Shown here piece by piece: positions 59,619-64,000 of a DNA stretch of 64,000 nt. The notes below the pieces were generated by a model, which worked only from the letters and a program-made list of their open reading frames with translations, ran no database searches and was not told the origin of the DNA. The stretch comes from Heterocephalus glaber. Lineage: Eukaryota > Chordata > Mammalia > Rodentia > Bathyergidae. Numbering within the stretch: position 1 is the stretch's first letter; every line of letters begins with the position of its first letter. The stretch covers positions 28,613,310 through 28,677,309 of the forward strand of contig NW_004624730.1 in the NCBI RefSeq assembly GCF_000247695.1, read 5' to 3'. Made by a program: the position numbers and the translations under genes.

Positions 59619-60301
59619 CTATAGACTTTCTTCTTATAGTATCCAAATGAAAGAAATACATCTTTACACTACTCCTTCCAGAAAATTTGTTGAGGAACCT
59701 GGGACTTGTTCTTATTGGATCAAACTGGGTTGTGTTCCATCTCAGTCTTTGGTCAGTGAATTCAGACATGGTGATTAGCAAATCTAATTCAAATCTGTGT
59801 CAGCTGTATGGCCCAGAACAGGCAAAAGTGAGTTTTCCCAAGGAAAAGTTTTACTGTATTGCTGAGAAAAGACAATGTTGGTTGAGAACATAACTCAACA
59901 GTTGAGCACCACTAATGACTATATTTTGTAAAACACCTTTGTGCATGGCTCACCCCTCAGTGGATAGGTGTCATATGTGGTTGTTGTCCATGATTGTGAT
60001 CTTTCTGTGATCTATTTCTTAATTTTTTTTGCCCCCAAAATTCCTTTTATACAAACACTTTGAAATTTTTTGTATAGGTAGCTTTATCAAGTATAAATCA
60101 AAATGGATTCTGTTAAAGAAAAATTAATTCTGGTAAAGAAAACATGATTGTTAATAAGGGAGATTTTTGGTTTTAGGCATAGGCTATTTCTGAACACATT
60201 TCTATTACATTTCTGTATTTCAGGTGTTTCAGTGCAGCTGTTGGCATATCATATTGTATCATAGATATGTTTTAGTTACGGATCTAGCAATTAAAATGGT
60301 A

Positions 60302-60470
60302 TAACCCCAGCCTCTTCAAGGCTGAGGCAGGAGGATCGCAAGTTGGAGCTCAGCCTGTGCAACTTAGTGACTTAGTGAAACCATGGCTTTAAAAAAAAAA
60401 AAAAAGTAGGGCAGGGATGTAGTTCATTGGGAAGGCTCAGGTTCAATTCCCAGTACCACATAAAGAAACA
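60302..60470 (+). mobile_element. Composite B1/tRNA SINE (B4-like)
   Basis: B1-like part 'aaggctgaggcaggaggatc' to 'accatggctttaaaaaa', then a tRNA-like part 'gggcagggatgtagttcatt' and 'ggttcaattcccagtaccac'. Confidence 0.82.
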
Positions 60471-61549
60471 CAAACTGTGACTTTTCATCTCTTGTGAGAA
60501 TAAGGAAGCCGTTGGCTGGAGCTAAGGGCTGTTGGCCTCTCTTGGTGAGGCATAAGCTCTCAGCTTACTGTGCTCAGCTTCTGTTTTTTTTTAAAGAACA
60601 GTGTCTACATTGCCTTCTCTGCCACTGCAGGCATCGTGTAGGTTGAGCTGGGCGCTCTGAATATTGCAGCATCTGTGCTACAGATTTATTTCCAAAGGAC
60701 TTGGAAAATATACTCTGTTGTCTACCGACAGTAGTGTTGGTCATCTCAGAAGTTTCTTACTTACTCCATTTTTGGCAATGCCTGCCATTTTGTTTTAGTT
60801 ATTGCTGTGGAACTAAAAGTTCTAGTATACAGTGATTGTTACTCAGCTGTTGTTGCTTCACAGTCTCCTTGTCTGCACTGTATGTCATTTCCTGAAATAC
60901 CTTGTTTTCACATTACTAATCTGCTTTGGTATAGAGCTTACAAACATCATTACTTGGTGCTACAGGGAAAAGTTTTAATAATATTTATTGCTGAGAAAAG
61001 AGGAATAGAGGCTGAGGAGATGACCCAAGTAATCCCAGAAAGAAGACTCATCTTTTTTTTTTTTTTAACTTTCACTTTCTCCTGTGGCCCAGTATGGGGA
61101 ATTTAAAATCCTATGATTTATTTATTTGCTCTAGCCAGTGAGTGATGTAACATGTAAACACAATCAAATTTGTTTCCAAGTGTATTTAGCCAAATAAATA
61201 TAGCAAGCTTAGTTTTTAAGGATATCTGTTGTAGCTTGGCAGTTTTTGTTCTTTTTGAGATAATTTATTTGAGCCACCATTGGGAGCAGAGAGTTGTTGG
61301 AAGGTAGAAAGTAAATGCCCAAGGTGAGAACCTTCCCAGCCTCTCCTCAGTTTTGGATGCGTTTTTCTGAGCTTTGCTGAAACTGTTTTGAGGTGGCAAG
61401 TGGAGTTTTTGTATTTTCTTGTATTAGTGTGTAACTGGGCATATTAAAGAAGCTGTCCACGTATTGACTATAAGGAAGTCTGGTAGTATCACCTTATACA
61501 TTGATTACTCTTTAAAAAAAAAAGCTGACAGCATTAAAATAATTTTTAT

Positions 61550-61551
<2 letters not shown>

Positions 61552-61580
<29 letters not shown>
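61552..61580. repeat. (AT)n microsatellite, 29 bp
   Basis: Uninterrupted AT run from 61552 to 61580. Confidence 0.97.
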
Positions 61581-61583
<3 letters not shown>

Positions 61584-62241
61584 AAACATAAAATAGATAC
61601 AAATTTTACTTACAAAAATGTTTAGGAAGATCATTTGAAAGACTAGCCGAATGTCTTCTAGCCAGCAAATAGTAGAGAAAGAAGTTGGTTTTGTTAACTC
61701 ATTTACCAGCAACCGTATCCCTCATCTCCATGTATTGAAATGCATTGGCTTTACAGAAAACATGATTCATGAATTTTTATGTGTAATGTCACACATTCTT
61801 TTACATTATAGATTTTTTTTTTAATTGAGTCCACTTCAGTCTACTTGGTTTCTGAGAAAATTATCTCCTCTGACCTCATAAGAGAAGAATATGTATTAGT
61901 GTGTGTCTTTTTCATGGTCATCTTATTTCCCTCCTCATACATTTGAGCAAGAGAAATTGCTGGCAACACATGCTGATATGCAGCTTCTCTTAGTAGAATC
62001 CACTTAAAAATATTTTAGTGTGACAACTTTAGGCTTATTAAATGTCTTAATAAGTCTGCATGTAAGATATATTTAACATATACCTAATATCTTAAAAAAT
62101 TAAATTTTTATTGCAAAGTAATAATGTATTATATTTTCTTTGAAATGCAGTGAGATAAATCAGTATGGTTTTTTTGTTAAAGTTTTTTTTCTGCCTATCT
62201 GCTTATCCTGCTTTAAATCAGAGGAAATTTTATATATTTAT

Positions 62242-62331
62242 TTATTTTTTCTTTTGGTACCAGGGATCGAACTTGGGTCCTTGAGCTTGCGCAGCAGGCG
62301 GCAAAACCACTGAGCTAAATCCCCGGGCCCA
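62242..62331 (-). mobile_element. ID-like tRNA-derived SINE (antisense)
   Basis: 'ttttggtaccagggatcgaa', 'ttgcgcagcaggcggcaaaa' and 'ccactgagctaaatccccgg'. Close to the copy at 7907-8024 in the 'gcagcaggcggcaaaacc' block, so probably the same subfamily. Confidence 0.93.
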
Positions 62332-62840
62332 AAAATTTGATTTTATTTTCTGACACAAAAATCCCTTTATCAAACAGTGCCTGCTTTTAAGTTGATCTTT
62401 GGGGACCCAGTTGAAAAAGATTGTGTCTTACTAATTTAATTCTTGTCTTTAGAGAAAGAAGAAACCTATGTAAATTGTCTCTGATATGTTTGTTTATTAA
62501 GTTCTACTTTAACTGAACAAATTCATTATTATAAATTTAAACCTGCTATTTTGGAGTGTGATTGAATAATTGTGTACATTATATTTTTCTTCTTATTAGA
62601 AAGAAAAACAAGTGCAATATTAGAAAAATCTCCTAATGGTGTTTTTAATTTGATGCTACAGAAAAGCATGGAAACTTGCATTTGAATTTTATTGTGATAA
62701 GTATATTAATTTTACTATGAGTACTGGGTAATAATGGTAGTATACTATCATAGGTATGTTTCTTATTGGCTTATTCAGTTATGTGATTGAAGATGACAGA
62801 CAACATGTATGTATGGACTTTAGTTTGAAGGGGTGGGAAT

Positions 62841-63854
62841 TCACAAAGTATCTGTGCTTTCATGAATTATATTTCCCCTTCTGGTTTTGAAAGTGGCCAA
62901 GTCATGAGTTTTTAGTGAAATATGCAGTTTCTTACATAAGATTTCTCTAAATGGTTGGCATAGAAAGAAATAAATAATAGGGTCCAGGCATACATTTGCA
63001 GCAGATAGTAGCAGAGTGAATTCTTTCACGTAGAGCAAGAGTTCTTTTGACTGGCAGCTGTAATGAGCTTCAGTTTGACTCTTTGTGTAGGGGATTCTAG
63101 CAATGTGGTATGGTACAAAACATACAAAAAATACGATCATAATGCTAAATATATTGCGGCTAGATTTCCTTTTGACTGAAATGGAATTCCTTCTATACTT
63201 AAGGTGGGACTTAAAGATTTTCCTTGTGATTGCAGTGTAGAAAATGATTAGCAAAAGAAACACAGCCCAGAAAATGCCCACGAAGATATAGTTTGATGCT
63301 TTGTGCCACTTGCGACCCAGTTCATTTTTAAGTTGCATGCATTGTATTTTTGTAACCTCTCTAACACTCTGGTTGGTCAGTATGATGTTGGGGACAGCAA
63401 GCAGGAGCATGAGTATCCACACCACCACTGACAACAGTTTGCTGTAGTTTACTGACTGGATGAAAGAAGTCGAAAGGGGCTTTACGATTTTGTAATACCT
63501 GTCAAAGCTGATGAGTCCAAAGAACACGATGCTGACATACATGTTTACATAGAATAGCACGGCAGAGACCCTACATACAAACACGTTCAGCTGCCAGGGG
63601 CCTAGGCCTGAGTCACCAAGGATCTTGAAAGGAAAAGTCAGGCCCATTAGAAAGTCAGCCACAACAATGTTTTTGAGATAGATGATGAAGCTCTTTGAGC
63701 TAGGCACGTAAAGGAAGACCCATCCTGATACTCCATTGAGTAGTATTCCAGTGATGAAGACCACGCAGTACAGCACAGGGATGATTTGCTGAGTGATCAG
63801 TGTGTTCTTCGAGCAGGGCAGGTCTGGAGGCTGTGTGGTGGTCGAGTTGAGCAT
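62841..63854 (-). CDS. P2RY14: P2RY14, UDP-glucose/UDP-sugar receptor
   Basis: Encodes 337 residues in one coding exon (human 338). In the family it is a Gi-coupled plasma-membrane receptor for UDP-glucose and other UDP-sugars (established knowledge). Seen: glycosylation sites N3-S-T and N161-Q-S; seven hydrophobic segments from about 20 to 300; D67 in TM2; a C94-C172 disulphide pair and a second extracellular pair C14-C267; F117-D-R-Y at 117-120; W146 in TM4; H250 and R253 of the TM6 HxxR motif and K277-E278 at TM7, which line the nucleotide pocket in P2Y12-like receptors; D291-P-I-I-Y; and a Ser/Thr tail ending ESTDTL. The ATG at 63854 has A at -3; the upstream in-frame TTG is rejected. The tail is one residue shorter than human. 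Confidence 0.97.
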   Translation of the reverse strand: MLNSTTTQPPDLPCSKNTLITQQIIPVLYCVVFITGILLNGVSGWVFLYVPSSKSFIIYLKNIVVADFLMGLTFPFKILGDSGLGPWQLNVFVCRVSAVLFYVNMYVSIVFFGLISFDRYYKIVKPLSTSFIQSVNYSKLLSVVVWILMLLLAVPNIILTNQSVREVTKIQCMQLKNELGRKWHKASNYIFVGIFWAVFLLLIIFYTAITRKIFKSHLKYRRNSISVKRKSSRNIFSIMIVFFVCFVPYHIARIPYTKSQTEAHYSCQSKELLLYVKEFTLLLSAANVCLDPIIYFFLCQPFREILCKKLHISLKTHDLATFKTRRGNIIHESTDTL

Positions 63855-63869
63855 CTTGTAACTGCTCAA

Positions 63870-63900
63870 GGCAGAGGCCTGGAAAGAGGTGTGGACTAGT
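63870..63900 (-). promoter_or_regulatory. P2RY14: Possible splice acceptor before the P2RY14 coding exon
   Basis: Minus-strand 'cacacctctttccaggcctc' contains a pyrimidine-rich stretch ending in CAG (about 63884-63882), about 30 bases upstream of the ATG. It would fit the known layout of 5' UTR exons spliced to a single coding exon. Inferred only. Confidence 0.5.
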
Positions 63901-64000
63901 TACTCAAAGGTCACTTTATACTCAGAGGTCACCTTATGGCCTCCATGTCATTTGTTGAGTAATAAAGAGAAAGTCAGTGAATGTAGTCAAACCCACCAAG

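Larger units (their letters stand above)
42595..64000 (+). other. MED12L: Large MED12L intron hosting antisense GPCR genes
   Basis: At least 21.4 kb, open at the right edge. It hosts GPR171 and P2RY14 on the minus strand plus the repeats listed. The stretches 45000-46180, 48700-49430, 50900-52960, 54730-57400 and 60500-62200 show no gene that I recognise. In mammals this intron also carries GPR87, P2RY13 and P2RY12 further downstream, so these are expected to the right of the window (established knowledge, not seen here). Confidence 0.75.

Noticed and set aside
62841..63869. Longer P2RY14 start (five extra residues)
   Set aside because: Begins with TTG; the ATG at 63854 matches the family N-terminus.
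1..64000. CRISPR arrays, operons, tRNA, rRNA or snRNA genes
   Set aside because: The window is vertebrate intronic DNA. tRNA-like sequences found are SINE heads with A-tails, not tRNA genes; no U6, 7SK or rRNA sequence was seen.

Overview
The window is nuclear DNA from a placental mammal, most likely a rodent. It shows split coding exons with GT/AG borders, old mammalian repeats (MIR, L2, MLT1-type LTRs, Tigger transposons), rodent-type 7SL-derived B1 and B1/tRNA composite SINEs, and a tRNA-derived ID-like SINE. No clear B2 element was seen, so mouse or rat is unlikely, but I cannot name the species from sequence alone.

The plus strand carries part of MED12L, the paralogue of Mediator kinase-module subunit MED12. 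Eleven internal coding exons lie between 5250 and 42594. They join in one open frame (1694 nt, about 564 codons) that covers roughly residues 187-750 of the about 2,100-residue protein, including the LCEWAV motif that names a MED12 family domain. The first exons lie left of the window. The intron that follows 42594 runs off the right edge.

That last intron hosts two intact, single-coding-exon class A receptor genes on the opposite strand: GPR171 (47492-48451) and P2RY14 (62841-63854). This matches the conserved mammalian arrangement in which a P2Y12-like receptor cluster lies antisense inside MED12L. The receptors have no visible role in Mediator; they share the locus only.

The remainder is intron filled with mobile-element remains. 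They include the 5' end of an L1 running off the left edge, with an irregular tandem-repeat 5' UTR; an L1 piece at 43314-44184 holding 5' UTR and ORF1 only, flanked by a 14-bp target duplication; an L1 ORF2/3' UTR remnant at 53097 to about 54550; a dead Tigger transposon at 7185-9493 with a SINE nested in it; eleven copies of the tRNA-derived SINE; B1 and composite SINEs; L2 and MIR pieces; LTR remnants; and several microsatellites, among them a perfect 46-bp alternating purine-pyrimidine palindrome.

I found no evidence of a previously undescribed gene system. The most unusual items are structural: the 3'-truncated L1 insertion, the two different L1 5' UTR arrays, and an unassigned repeat of about 250 bp present twice, one copy split by an L1.
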